Source: Clostridiales bacterium (GTDB lineage: Bacteria; Bacillota_A; Clostridia; Oscillospirales; Oscillospiraceae). From it: a DNA stretch of 64,000 bases. The notes below the pieces were generated by a model, which saw nothing but the letters and a program-made list of their open reading frames with translations, did no database searches and was not told where the DNA came from. Positions 56,279 through 64,000 of the stretch are shown in pieces; positions within the stretch are counted from its first letter, which is position 1; each line of letters begins with the position of its first letter. The DNA lies in the NCBI GenBank assembly GCA_014799485.1, contig JAAVHY010000036.1, positions 21,124 through 85,123 of the forward strand, read 5' to 3'. Position numbers and translations under genes: made by a program.

Positions 56279-56689
56279 TTAGAAGTACTTCTTCACGCCG
56301 TCGCTGGCCTTGGACTCGTCCTCGCTGATGGAGATGGTGTACTTGATGCCGCTCTGCTGGGAGAAGGACTCCAGCCAATCCAGGAAGGGCTCCACGTCCT
56401 CGTTGCCCACGGTGGGCACCAGCTTGTTCAAGCTCTCGATGAACACATGGGTAATATCGTAATTGCTGGCGTACAGGCCGTACAGGAAGCCCCGGAGGGT
56501 GTCGTAGTTGGGGATGCTGTAGTCGGACGTGTCCACCAGACGGATCTTGTAGTTGATTTTATAGTTCAGCTTGGAATTGTGGGCGATGGCCACCACGTTG
56601 CCATGCTCCGTATCCACCGCTGTGTTGATGAGGTCGATCATCTGCTTGGTCTTACCGGTGCCCTTCAAGCCCATGATGACTTTGACCAT
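56279..56689 (-). CDS. P-loop NTP-binding protein of unknown function
   Basis: A 136-residue protein with an N-terminal Walker A GLKGTGKTK (about 7-15). A hydrophobic strand ending in HVFIES about residue 85 could be Walker B, since Asp/Glu follows. No larger AAA or GTPase motif is seen. Members of this family occur widely in Clostridia, usually alone. The start has AAGGAG. It may act on a phosphorylated ligand. The function is unknown. Confidence 0.7.
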   Translation of the reverse strand: MVKVIMGLKGTGKTKQMIDLINTAVDTEHGNVVAIAHNSKLNYKINYKIRLVDTSDYSIPNYDTLRGFLYGLYASNYDITHVFIESLNKLVPTVGNEDVEPFLDWLESFSQQSGIKYTISISEDESKASDGVKKYF

Positions 56690-56814
56690 TTTTGACCACT
56701 CCTTACTTGGTATTGGGGGAGTCCCCTTGATACCCCTATGTTACCATCTTCCGGCACAAATTTCAATACACAAAACGAAGTTCACGAAAAATTAGGAATT
56801 ATCCGTCCCGCAGG

Positions 56815-57615
56815 TCAGGAAACGCCTTCCAGCGCGAAGTGGGCCGCCGCCTGCCCCTGGCCCACCGCCTTGGCCAGCTGGAGGGGCTGGCCGGTGCAGT
56901 CCCCGGCGGCGTACACCCGGGGGAGGCTGGTGGCCATGCGGCCGTCCACCTTGATATAACCGTCCTCCAGCGCCAGCCCCGGGGCCAGCCGGGCGGGGGC
57001 GATGGACGCGCGCAGCAGGAACACCCCGTCGCAGGGGGTCTCCTCCCCTGCCCCGTCCCGGACGGCGGACACCCTGCCATCCCCCAAAATCTCCAGCCCC
57101 GCCAGCCGCTTCACCGTCACCTGGCAGCCGATGGAGCGCAGGAACTCCACCTCTTCCTCAAAGTTGGGGGCGTCCCCCGCGCAGACCACGGCTTTGTTCC
57201 GATAAAACATCCCGTCGCAGGTGGCGCAGTAGCTCACCCCCCGGCCCAGCAGCTCCGCCTCGCCCTTCAGGGGCGCGGCCCGGGACACCCCCAGGGCCAG
57301 GATGAGGTTGGAGCCCTCCACCGCGTCGTTCTCCACGGACACCATCACCGATTTGCCCATGGGCATGACGGACAGGGCCCGCCCCTGTTTGAACTGGGCG
57401 CCCAGGTCTTTTGCCTGGGCCAGCAGCCGCTCCACCAGCTCCCTGCCGGTGACGTTGGGCAGGCCGGGGTAGTTGGCCATTTGCGGGGCCCTGCACAGCG
57501 GGGAGGCGGTGGGGTCGTTGGAGATGACCAGCACCGACTTGTCCCGGGCGCGGGCGTGGATGGCGGCGGTGAGGCCGGCGGGGCCGCCGCCGACGATAAG
57601 CAGATCGTATTTCAT
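56815..57615 (-). CDS. Thioredoxin-reductase-like flavoprotein lacking a clear NADPH site
   Basis: A 266-residue protein from ATG at 57615 (GGGGGA upstream). It has the FAD-binding GGGPAGLTAAIHARARDK (about 9-26), the redox pair in SYCATCDG (about 130-137) and the C-terminal FAD motif VYAAGDCTG. However, the second GxGxxA and the HRRxxxR motif that bind NADPH are absent, replaced by a short VVCAGDAPNFEEEVEFL region. At 266 residues it is shorter than the usual 310. Ferredoxin-dependent or pyridine-nucleotide-independent thioredoxin reductases of Clostridia share these losses. No trxA is adjacent. Confidence 0.85.
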   Translation of the reverse strand: MKYDLLIVGGGPAGLTAAIHARARDKSVLVISNDPTASPLCRAPQMANYPGLPNVTGRELVERLLAQAKDLGAQFKQGRALSVMPMGKSVMVSVENDAVEGSNLILALGVSRAAPLKGEAELLGRGVSYCATCDGMFYRNKAVVCAGDAPNFEEEVEFLRSIGCQVTVKRLAGLEILGDGRVSAVRDGAGEETPCDGVFLLRASIAPARLAPGLALEDGYIKVDGRMATSLPRVYAAGDCTGQPLQLAKAVGQGQAAAHFALEGVS

Positions 57616-57737
57616 GGAAATCGTCCCCCAGTTCTTCGTTTGTTTCAGTATAGCAGTATTCCCAACCGCTGACAATATACTTGCAAAGCTTTCCGTTATC
57701 ACGTATACTATTTTCACTGTTTTCAAGGAGGCGCGCC

Positions 57738-58730
57738 ATGAAACGCATCTTACTGCTCACCACCGGGGGCACCATCGCCTCCCGGCTCACCGACGAGGGG
57801 CTGGCCCCCGGCCTGGACGGCGCGGCCCTGTCCCATTACCTGGGCGGGCTGGCCGACAGCTATGACCTCACCGTCCGGGACATCCTCCACCTGGACTCGT
57901 CCAACATCCAGCCGGAGGAGTGGCGGCTTATCGCCCGCCGCGTCTATGAGGCCCGGGAGGACTTCGACGGCATCGTGGTGTCCCACGGCACCGACACCAT
58001 GGCCTACACCGCCTCGGTGCTCAGCTATATGGTGCGCGGCATCGGCATACCAGTGGTGCTCACCGGGGCCCAGCTGCCCATCGAGCACCCCCTCACCGAC
58101 GGGCTGGACAACCTGCGCACCGCCTTCGCCATGGCGGCCTCCGGCCATCCGGGGGTATTCCTGGCCTTTGGGCGCAAGGTGATGCTGGGGTGCCGGGCGG
58201 TGAAGACCCACACCACCGATTTTTCCGCCTTTGACAGCGTGAACTGGCCCCCCGTGGCGGTGGTCAACGGCGCGGGGCTCACCATCCGGGAGGAGGCTAT
58301 CCCCACCGTGCCCGGCCCCTGCGTCCTAAAGGACGAACTGTGCCAGGCGGTGTTCCTCATCAAGCTCACCCCGGGGCTGGACCCGGAGATCTTCGATATG
58401 CTGCTGCGGATGCACTACCGGGGGGTGGTCATCGAGGCCTTCGGCGCGGGCGGGCTCCACTTCATCCGCCGCAACCTGATCGAGAAGCTCCACGCCGCCG
58501 CCCAGGCCGGGATGGCGGTGGTGGTGTGCTCACAGTGCCTGTATGAGAGCAGCAACTTCGCCCTCTACCAAGCGGGGCAGAAAGCCTTGGCGGAAGGGGT
58601 CATCCAGGGCTACGACATGACCACCGAGGGGGCCGTCACCAAGCTGATGTGGGCGCTGGGCCAGACCGGGGATCTGGACGAGGTGCGCTCGCTGTTCGCC
58701 CAAAGTCTGGCGGGCGAGAGAAGCGTATAA
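57738..58730 (+). CDS. ansA: Type I L-asparaginase
   Basis: A 330-residue protein starting at ATG 57738 (AAGGAGG). Both catalytic Thr motifs are present: TTGGTIASR near the N-terminus and HGTDTMAYTA (about 85). The GAQLP turn near 118 is also seen. There is no signal peptide, so it is cytoplasmic and low affinity as is usual for AnsA. It hydrolyses asparagine to aspartate and ammonia. Its convergent neighbours include a DtxR regulator and, 2 kb on, asnA. Confidence 0.92.
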   Translation: MKRILLLTTGGTIASRLTDEGLAPGLDGAALSHYLGGLADSYDLTVRDILHLDSSNIQPEEWRLIARRVYEAREDFDGIVVSHGTDTMAYTASVLSYMVRGIGIPVVLTGAQLPIEHPLTDGLDNLRTAFAMAASGHPGVFLAFGRKVMLGCRAVKTHTTDFSAFDSVNWPPVAVVNGAGLTIREEAIPTVPGPCVLKDELCQAVFLIKLTPGLDPEIFDMLLRMHYRGVVIEAFGAGGLHFIRRNLIEKLHAAAQAGMAVVVCSQCLYESSNFALYQAGQKALAEGVIQGYDMTTEGAVTKLMWALGQTGDLDEVRSLFAQSLAGERSV

Positions 58731-58734
58731 CGCA

Positions 58735-58762
58735 AAAGCCGCCGCTGTTCAGCGGCGGCTTT
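58735..58762. terminator. Bidirectional terminator between asparaginase and the DtxR gene
   Basis: The stem AAAGCCGCCGCT pairs with AGCGGCGGCTTT. TTTG follows on plus and TTTGC on minus, so it can end both converging genes. Confidence 0.8.
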
Positions 58763-58770
58763 GTCCGTTC

Positions 58771-59145
58771 CTATTCGATGCCCAGATCCTTATTGATATG
58801 GGCCCGGAGGGCGTCAAAGGACTCCACGCTCAGGTCGTGCTCGATGCGGCAGGCGTCCTCGGCGGCCACCTTTTCGTCCACCCCCAGGTGGATGAGCCAC
58901 TTGGTAAGCAGCAGGTGCCGCTCGTAGATGCGCTGGGCGATCTCCAGCCCGTCGTCGGTGAGGGTGAGGAAGCCGCCCTGGTCCATGACCACAAAGCCCC
59001 CCTCCCGGAGCAGGCTCATGGCCCTGCTGACGCTGGGCTTGGAAAAGTTGAGGTGCTGGGCCACGTCGATGGAGCGCACGGGCCCCTTCTCCCCCAGGGC
59101 CAGGATGGCCTCCAGGTAGTTTTCAGCGGATTCGTGGATGTTCAT
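58771..59145 (-). CDS. DtxR/MntR-family metal-dependent regulator
   Basis: A 124-residue protein with an N-terminal winged helix (about 4-62; ENYLEAILAL start, then DVAQHLNFSKPSVSRAMSLL) and the metal-binding dimerisation helices (about 65-120). The segment IERH... in this family contributes the Mn/Fe ligands; here EDACRIEHDLS is visible. There is no SH3 domain. By size it is closer to MntR than IdeR. No manganese or iron transporter gene is next to it, so its targets lie elsewhere. Confidence 0.9.
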   Translation of the reverse strand: MNIHESAENYLEAILALGEKGPVRSIDVAQHLNFSKPSVSRAMSLLREGGFVVMDQGGFLTLTDDGLEIAQRIYERHLLLTKWLIHLGVDEKVAAEDACRIEHDLSVESFDALRAHINKDLGIE

Positions 59146-59228
59146 ACTCGTTCACTCCCAAGCTGCGGGTTCGCCGGTGCTTACCCTGTCATGATACCAC
59201 AAATCTCCGCTGATGGCAACGGGGAGTT

Positions 59229-60599
59229 TTATCGCTCCGTCAGGGAGGATTGGCGGTACAGGAGGTAGCGGTGCAGGATGGCCGCCTCCTGGGCGCGGGT
59301 GACAAGGCCCGTGGGATCAAGGGTGCTCCCCGAGGTCCCTTGGATCAGACGGCTGCCGACCGCCCAGCTGACGGCCTCAGCAGCGCCGTCATCCACGTCT
59401 TCCCCATCGGCGAACTGGGAAAGCGGGGCGAAGCTGTCGGCGGAACGGCCGCGCCACAGCGTTTCGTACTGATAAAGCATCACCGCGAATTCCTGCCGGG
59501 TGAGCGGCCGGTCAGTGTCGGGCCCAGCCTCCGCCACATTGTCGGTGACGGGATGCGCGACGCCCTCCACATCGGCCAGATGGAATAATTCCCGCTCCGC
59601 CATGGCGCGGGTCACCGGCATTTCCGGGGAAAAGGCGGCGTCACCCGTCCCGTCCATCGCGCCGGCCTCGTATACATATCGGATGTCGCTGTAATACCAC
59701 ATACCTGGGATCACGTCGGTAAACGGCAGCAGCGTTTTGTCGACCTTCACCGTGCAGCTGTCCGAAACGCCCCCGTAGGAAACGGTGATGACAGCGGCGT
59801 CGGGCTTCAGGCCGGTCACCCGTCCCGCGGCGTCCACGGAGGCCACGGACGGGTCGCTGCTGGACCACACGGCCTTCGGAAATGCCGCAGTCGACGGCGT
59901 GACCGCCGCGGTGAGCGAGAGCCTTTCCCCTGCGGTCAGGGAGGCCTCCGCCGCGCTGAGGGAGACTTCCGAGACGAGAACGCCGCGCCACGGATTGTTT
60001 TCCCTGGGATCGGTGGGATCCCAGCCGTTGTCCATAGCCGGCGTGATTTCATCGATCAGCTTGTCCGGCTTTCCCAGCGGGCCGGGGGAGGAGGCGTCAT
60101 CATAGATCGTGACCTTGGTCCCGGCGGCGCAGTTGTCATAGATCCATTTGGCGTCGGAGGTTTGCAGCCGGACACAGCCCCGCGAGGCCGGACTGCCCAG
60201 CATATTGTATTCATCGGTCAAAAGGGTGGAGGGATTGGCGGCGGAATAGCAGACGGAGTGGAACAGATAGTTCCCGCGGAACTGGGTGGCGTATTGGCCG
60301 TATGAGCCGTCCACCATGTGGCACCACGCCATTTTGCTTCCCACAGAAAATGTACCCCGCGGCGTGACGCTCCTGCCCCGGCCCACAGAACAGATCATGG
60401 CCTTGACGGGGACCGTATAATATCCGTCCGCGTCCAGCCCGTACACGGTCACCGTGTTCATGGCCCGGTTCACCATGATGTAATACGGGCGCCCGTTGCC
60501 GGCGACGGGATTTGCCGCCCGCGCTGTCTGGAACCCGGACCCCAGCAGGGGCAGGGCAAGCATAACCGTCAGCAGAAGGCTTCGGATCCTCTTACTCAT
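59229..60599 (-). CDS. Secreted L,D-transpeptidase with Ig-like and SLH domains
   Basis: A 456-residue protein. It has a signal peptide (about 1-28, cleavage after ARA) and a YkuD transpeptidase domain (about 38-167) with the catalytic His and Cys in LFHSV and SRGCVRL. A BIG2-type Ig fold (about 208-290) is followed by three SLH repeats (about 293-450). It cross-links peptidoglycan 3-3 or attaches proteins, and the SLH region holds it to the wall. The length and order are typical for Clostridia. The gene is independent of asnA upstream. Confidence 0.92.
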   Translation of the reverse strand: MSKRIRSLLLTVMLALPLLGSGFQTARAANPVAGNGRPYYIMVNRAMNTVTVYGLDADGYYTVPVKAMICSVGRGRSVTPRGTFSVGSKMAWCHMVDGSYGQYATQFRGNYLFHSVCYSAANPSTLLTDEYNMLGSPASRGCVRLQTSDAKWIYDNCAAGTKVTIYDDASSPGPLGKPDKLIDEITPAMDNGWDPTDPRENNPWRGVLVSEVSLSAAEASLTAGERLSLTAAVTPSTAAFPKAVWSSSDPSVASVDAAGRVTGLKPDAAVITVSYGGVSDSCTVKVDKTLLPFTDVIPGMWYYSDIRYVYEAGAMDGTGDAAFSPEMPVTRAMAERELFHLADVEGVAHPVTDNVAEAGPDTDRPLTRQEFAVMLYQYETLWRGRSADSFAPLSQFADGEDVDDGAAEAVSWAVGSRLIQGTSGSTLDPTGLVTRAQEAAILHRYLLYRQSSLTER

Positions 60600-60616
60600 A
60601 ACGCGGCACCGATCCT

Positions 60617-61630
60617 TTACAGCAAAATGACCCCTGCCTCCCGGCAGGCCTCCAGGGTACGGGGATCCCAGATGGACGCCTGTACCTCGCCGATGTGGGC
60701 CTTACCCAGCAGGAACATGGACACCCGGCTCTGGCCGATGCCGCCGCCGATGGTCAGGGGCAGCTCCCCCGCCAGCAGGGCGCGATGGAAGGGCAGCTCC
60801 CGGCGGTGGTCGCACCCGGCGGCGGTCAGCTGCTTGTCCAGGGACTCCGGGGACACCCGGATGCCCATGGAGGAAATCTCAAAGGCGTGGCCCAGCAGGG
60901 AGTTCCACAGCAGGATGTCCCCGTTCAGCGCCCAGTCGTCGTAGTCCGGGGCCCGGCCGTCGTGGGGCCTGCCCGACTTCAGCGCCCCGCCGATGCCCAT
61001 GAGGAAGGTGGTGGGGTGGTCCTTCACCCACTGGTCCTCCCGCTCCTTGGGGGACAGCTCGGGCCACAGATCCTCCAGCTCCTGGGTGGTGACAAAGGAC
61101 ACCTCCCGGTCGATCAGCGGCAGGGTGGTGAGCTGGGGGTACACCGAGCGCAGGGTCTGCTGGGTGTTGACCAGGGCGGCGACAATGGTGGTCACGACGG
61201 ACTTCAAGTAGTCCACGTTCCGGTCCCGGGGGGCGATGACCTTCTCCCAGTCCCACTGGTCCACATAGACGGAGTGGAGGTTGTCCAGCTCCTCATCCCG
61301 GCGGATGGCGTTCATGTCGGTATAAAGCCCCTCCCCCACGGAAAACTGGTAGCGGTGCAGGGCCATGCGCTTCCACTTGGCCAGGGAGTGGACCACCTGG
61401 GCGTCCCGGCCCGCGTCGGGCACGTCGAAGGACACCGCCCGCTCCACGCCGTTCAGGTCGTCGTTCAACCCGGTGGACGCCTCCACGAACAGGGGGGCGG
61501 ACACCCGGCGCAGGTTCAGCGAGCCGCCCAAATCGTCCTCAAAGAGACGCTTGAGCAGGCCAATGGCCTTTTGGGTATCATACAGGTTCAACAGGGGGGC
61601 ATACCCCTGGGGAATCACGGTGGTCAACAT
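60617..61630 (-). CDS. asnA: Aspartate-ammonia ligase
   Basis: A 337-residue class II-synthetase-fold enzyme that makes asparagine from aspartate, ammonia and ATP. Family blocks are DQWDWEKVI near 123, SSMGIRV near 250 and the C-terminal IGGGIGQSRVSMFLL. The length matches AsnA. The start has AAAGGAG. It is 17 bp upstream of the L,D-transpeptidase on the same strand, so some read-through is likely. Promoter TTGCAT-17-TATAAT at 61667-61695. Confidence 0.95.
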   Translation of the reverse strand: MLTTVIPQGYAPLLNLYDTQKAIGLLKRLFEDDLGGSLNLRRVSAPLFVEASTGLNDDLNGVERAVSFDVPDAGRDAQVVHSLAKWKRMALHRYQFSVGEGLYTDMNAIRRDEELDNLHSVYVDQWDWEKVIAPRDRNVDYLKSVVTTIVAALVNTQQTLRSVYPQLTTLPLIDREVSFVTTQELEDLWPELSPKEREDQWVKDHPTTFLMGIGGALKSGRPHDGRAPDYDDWALNGDILLWNSLLGHAFEISSMGIRVSPESLDKQLTAAGCDHRRELPFHRALLAGELPLTIGGGIGQSRVSMFLLGKAHIGEVQASIWDPRTLEACREAGVILL

Positions 61631-61666
61631 GAAACTTCACTCCTTTACCTCACTAAAAGATAGGCC

Positions 61667-61695
61667 ATTATACACCCCTGTCAAAAAAAATGCAA
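61667..61695 (-). promoter_or_regulatory. Predicted promoter of asnA
   Basis: On the minus strand TTGCAT (61690-61695) and TATAAT (61667-61672) are 17 bp apart, 37 bp before the start codon. Confidence 0.6.
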
Positions 61696-61701
61696 ATCGA
61701 A

Positions 61702-61730
61702 TTGTGTTTTCCCACACGATATGGTATAAT
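61702..61730 (+). promoter_or_regulatory. Predicted promoter of the M29 aminopeptidase
   Basis: TTGTGT (61702-61707) and TATAAT (61725-61730) are 17 bp apart on the plus strand, divergent from asnA. Confidence 0.65.
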
Positions 61731-61734
61731 TTCC

Positions 61735-61934
61735 ATATATCGCTTTGGCGGGCCGGATTTTTCCGGCAGATTGATGAGAAGCGCGGAGAAGCGGACAGTG
61801 AGGAAGCTTGGAACGGAGCGAGGGCGAGCGATGGGGCCAGCGGCCCCAGAGACCAACCCGAGACGAAGTGAAAGCGACCGAACGCCCTGGCCGCTTCGCA
61901 GCGTGACAACTTACCCCAAAAGGAGACAAGCCAA
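61735..61934 (+). other. GC-rich, hairpin-filled leader of the aminopeptidase gene
   Basis: This 200-bp non-coding leader sits between the promoter and the start codon. It contains short hairpins (GGGGCCAGCGGCCCC at about 61831-61845) and purine-rich repeats (GGAGCGAGGGCGAGCG; GACGAAGTGAAAGCGACC). No uORF with a good ribosome binding site and no known riboswitch motif is seen. Its style resembles the 43.6-kb non-coding region. Confidence 0.4.
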
Positions 61935-63176
61935 ATGGTCAAGGATTTTGAAGCCAAGCTCAACGAATACGCCCGCCTGCTGGTGGAGGTGGGCATGAAC
62001 GTCCAGCCGGGGCAGACCCCCCGCGTCAACACCTCGCTGGACGCCGCCCCCCTGGCCCGCCTGTGCGTGGCCGCCTGCTATGACCGGGGCGCCCGGGAGG
62101 TCGTCGTGGACTGGCGGGACGATTTTGTCTCCCGCCAGCGGTATCTCCGGGCGGACGAGGGGGTCTTCTCCGAGTTCCCCAGCTATCAGAAGGCCAAGTT
62201 CGACTGGCTGCTGGACCGCGGCTCCCCCAACCTGTCCCTCACCGGCTCCGACCCGGAGCTGCTGAAAGGGGTGGACCCCGCCCGCATCCAGGCCGCCGAG
62301 CTGGCCGCCGGCGAGCCCACCAAGCCCTATTACGACGCCATGACCGCCGGCAAATTCCAGTGGTGCGTGGGTTCGTTCCCTTCCCTGGCCTGGGCGGAAA
62401 AGGCCTTCCCCGGCAAAAAGGGGGAGGACGCCCTGGACGCGCTGTGGGACGCCATCTTCTCCGTGTGCCGCATCACCGGGGACGGCAAGGGCGTGGAGCG
62501 CTGGCGGGAGCATGTGGCCGCCACCGCCCGCCGGGCCAAGGCGCTCAACGACTACCAGTTCGCCTCCCTGCGTTACACCAACTCCCTGGGCACCGACCTC
62601 ACCGTCCGCCTGCCGGACAACCATGTCTGGGCGGGGGGCAGCGAACGGTCCGCCGCCGGGGTGGAGTTCGTGGCCAACATCCCCACGGAGGAGATCTTCA
62701 CCGCCCCCCGGTGGGACGGGGTGGACGGCCGGGTGTACGCCGCCCTGCCCCTGGCCCTCAACGGCAATCTGGTGAAGGATTTCTGGCTGGAACTCAAGGA
62801 CGGCCGCATCGTGGACCTGCACGCGGACGAGGGCGAGGAGGTGCTGCGCCGCTCCATCGATCTGGACGAGGGCTCCCACTACCTGGGCGAAGCGGCGCTG
62901 GTGCCCTATGACTCCCCCATCCGCTCCAGCGGCGTCCTGTTCTACAACACCCTGTTCGACGAGAACGCCTCCTGCCACTTCGCCTTCGGCGCCGCCTATC
63001 CCAGCTGCGTCAAGGGGGGCGAGGACATGGACGAGGCGGGCCAGAAGGCCGCGGGCCTGAACCAGTCCATCAACCATGTGGACTTCATGGTGGGCACCCG
63101 GGATCTGTCCATCGTGGGCACCACCCATGACGGGCGGGAGATCCCCGTGTTTGTCAACGGCAATTTCGCATTTTGA
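61935..63176 (+). CDS. M29-family aminopeptidase
   Basis: A 413-residue thermophilic-type metallo-aminopeptidase (AmpS/PepS/AmpT). The N-terminal half has the family start KLNEYARLLVEVGMNVQPGQ, and the metal-binding acids and His are in the C-terminal half: FVANIPTEEIFTAP, LDEGSHYLGEAALVP and HVDFMVG. Two divalent metals are expected. It releases N-terminal amino acids from peptides in the cytoplasm. AAAGGAGACAAG precedes the ATG. A phosphoglucomutase gene follows after 24 bp. Confidence 0.93.
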   Translation: MVKDFEAKLNEYARLLVEVGMNVQPGQTPRVNTSLDAAPLARLCVAACYDRGAREVVVDWRDDFVSRQRYLRADEGVFSEFPSYQKAKFDWLLDRGSPNLSLTGSDPELLKGVDPARIQAAELAAGEPTKPYYDAMTAGKFQWCVGSFPSLAWAEKAFPGKKGEDALDALWDAIFSVCRITGDGKGVERWREHVAATARRAKALNDYQFASLRYTNSLGTDLTVRLPDNHVWAGGSERSAAGVEFVANIPTEEIFTAPRWDGVDGRVYAALPLALNGNLVKDFWLELKDGRIVDLHADEGEEVLRRSIDLDEGSHYLGEAALVPYDSPIRSSGVLFYNTLFDENASCHFAFGAAYPSCVKGGEDMDEAGQKAAGLNQSINHVDFMVGTRDLSIVGTTHDGREIPVFVNGNFAF

Positions 63177-63200
63177 TTTTAAATAAGGAGGACAAATCCA

Positions 63201-64000
63201 ATGGACTACAAGCAAACCTATGAGCTGTGGCTCAACTCCCCCGCCCTGTCCGAAGCCGAGAAGGCGGAGCTGACCGCCATCGCGGGCGACGAAAAGGAGA
63301 TCGAATCCCGCTTCTTCTCCCAGCTGGAGTTCGGCACCGCCGGCCTGCGGGGCACCATGGGCGTGGGCCTGTACCGCATGAACATCCACGTCATCCGCCA
63401 CGCCACCCAGGCCTTCGCCAAGGTGATCCTGGGCGAAGGCCCCGAGGCGGTGAAGAAGGGCGTCGCCATCTGCTTTGACTGCCGGAACAACTCCGACGTC
63501 TTTGCCAAGGAAGCCGCCTGCATCATGGCCGCGGCGGGCATCCCTGTGCGGTTGTTCGAGTCCCTGCGCCCCACCCCCGAGCTGTCCTTCGCCATCCGGG
63601 AGTACGGCTGCATCGCGGGCATCAACATCACCGCCAGCCACAACCCCAAGGAGTACAACGGCTATAAGGTGTACTGGTCCGACGGCGCCCAGCTCCCCCC
63701 CAACCACGCCGACCAGGTGGCCAAGATCATGCGGGAGTCCGACGTGTTCGACGTGAACGCGGCCGACTACGACAAGGCGGTGGCGGTTGGCCTCATCACC
63801 ATCATGGGCGGGGAGACCGATGAGAAGTTCCTGGCCAACGTCATGGGCCAGGTGAACGACCAGGCGGCGGTGGACGCGGTGGCGGACACCTTCAAGATGG
63901 TGTACACCCCCTTCCACGGCACCGGCCACAAGCTGATCCCCGAGGCCCTCAAGCGCCTGGGCATGAAGCACGTCATCTGCGTGCCCGAGCAGATGGTCAT
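63201..64000 (+). CDS. Phosphoglucomutase/phosphomannomutase family protein (partial, 3' end outside)
   Basis: The first 266 residues of an alpha-D-phosphohexomutase. It begins MDYKQTYELWLNSP, and FGTAGLRGTMGVG (about 44-56) is the family's substrate loop. TASHNPKEYNGYKVYW (about 144-159) holds the phosphoserine. It is close to bacterial PgcA/phosphoglucomutase forms that interconvert glucose-1-P and glucose-6-P, which would link it to the glucan enzymes in this window. AAGGAGG precedes the start. The C-terminal domains are beyond the right edge. Confidence 0.92.
   Translation, partial: MDYKQTYELWLNSPALSEAEKAELTAIAGDEKEIESRFFSQLEFGTAGLRGTMGVGLYRMNIHVIRHATQAFAKVILGEGPEAVKKGVAICFDCRNNSDVFAKEAACIMAAAGIPVRLFESLRPTPELSFAIREYGCIAGINITASHNPKEYNGYKVYWSDGAQLPPNHADQVAKIMRESDVFDVNAADYDKAVAVGLITIMGGETDEKFLANVMGQVNDQAAVDAVADTFKMVYTPFHGTGHKLIPEALKRLGMKHVICVPEQMV

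Overview
The window is chromosomal DNA from a high-GC, anaerobic, gut-type Firmicute. The best fit is the Oscillospiraceae/Flavonifractor-Lawsonibacter neighbourhood; this rests on gene families and composition, not on a marker search. Supporting signs are strong AGGAGG ribosome binding sites, sigma-A promoters with 17-bp spacers, a T-box leader, a DtxR/MntR-type regulator, formate-THF ligase, L,D-transpeptidase with SLH repeats, and very GC-rich third codon positions. There is no insertion sequence, integrase, CRISPR array or rRNA operon. Five tRNA genes are present: Leu-UAG, Ser-GCU, Ser-UGA, Tyr-GUA and Thr-UGU. All lie on the minus strand and all encode CCA.

Layout. 1-1.7 kb: the tail of an unknown gene, hypA and a polytopic DUF5692-like protein. 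1.7-9.4 kb (minus): amylosucrase, a heterodimeric ABC exporter, tRNA-Leu, lysA and an XRE regulator. 9.5-13.6 kb: recD2 and, divergently, ptsI. 13.6-24.3 kb (minus): a membrane-anchored clostripain-like protease, the TIGR03915/TIGR03916 DNA-repair pair, a uridine-kinase-like enzyme, the TldE/TldD protease pair and a Na+-coupled NSS transporter. 24.6-28.3 kb: a very large hybrid sensor kinase with two solute-binding sensor domains. 28.5-31.1 kb: two tRNA-Ser genes, small membrane/HTH genes and a divergent XRE/GRAM module with a two-site operator. 31.1-37.5 kb (minus): gltX, a secreted protein, solitary mazF, alr, a lipoprotein and nnr. 37.5-42.3 kb (plus): a T-box leader, yitT-like gene, pheS and pheT. 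42.3-45.7 kb: a membrane-anchored hydrolase, an SOS-box locus with almost no ORF, tRNA-Tyr/Thr, a trio of small genes (Zn ribbon, helical, sigma-4-like) and a HAD phosphatase. 45.7-53.5 kb (plus): polA, a nucleoside phosphorylase, rimI, a GNAT, a small membrane protein, tsaD and fhs. 53.5-64 kb: glgX, nitroreductase, P-loop protein, thioredoxin-reductase-like flavoprotein, asparaginase, DtxR regulator, L,D-transpeptidase, asnA, an M29 aminopeptidase and the start of a phosphoglucomutase.

The genes describe ordinary housekeeping plus a few physiological themes. Alpha-glucan turnover is represented by amylosucrase, GlgX and the phosphohexomutase; amino-acid-tRNA supply by the T-box/pheST operon, gltX and the asnA/asparaginase pair; envelope biology by alr, L,D-transpeptidase, the lipoprotein and ABC export; and DNA repair by recD2, polA and TIGR03915/16. 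The most unusual signals are non-coding or regulatory. They are a perfect LexA-type box in front of a three-codon ORF (43.4-43.8 kb), a paired palindromic operator between an XRE gene and a GRAM-domain gene (30.6 kb), a solitary MazF with a hairpin leader (34.0 kb), a 9-bp element shared by the recD2 and TIGR03916 promoters, a thioredoxin-reductase relative that seems to lack an NADPH site, and an unexplained structured element with a terminator upstream of gltX.
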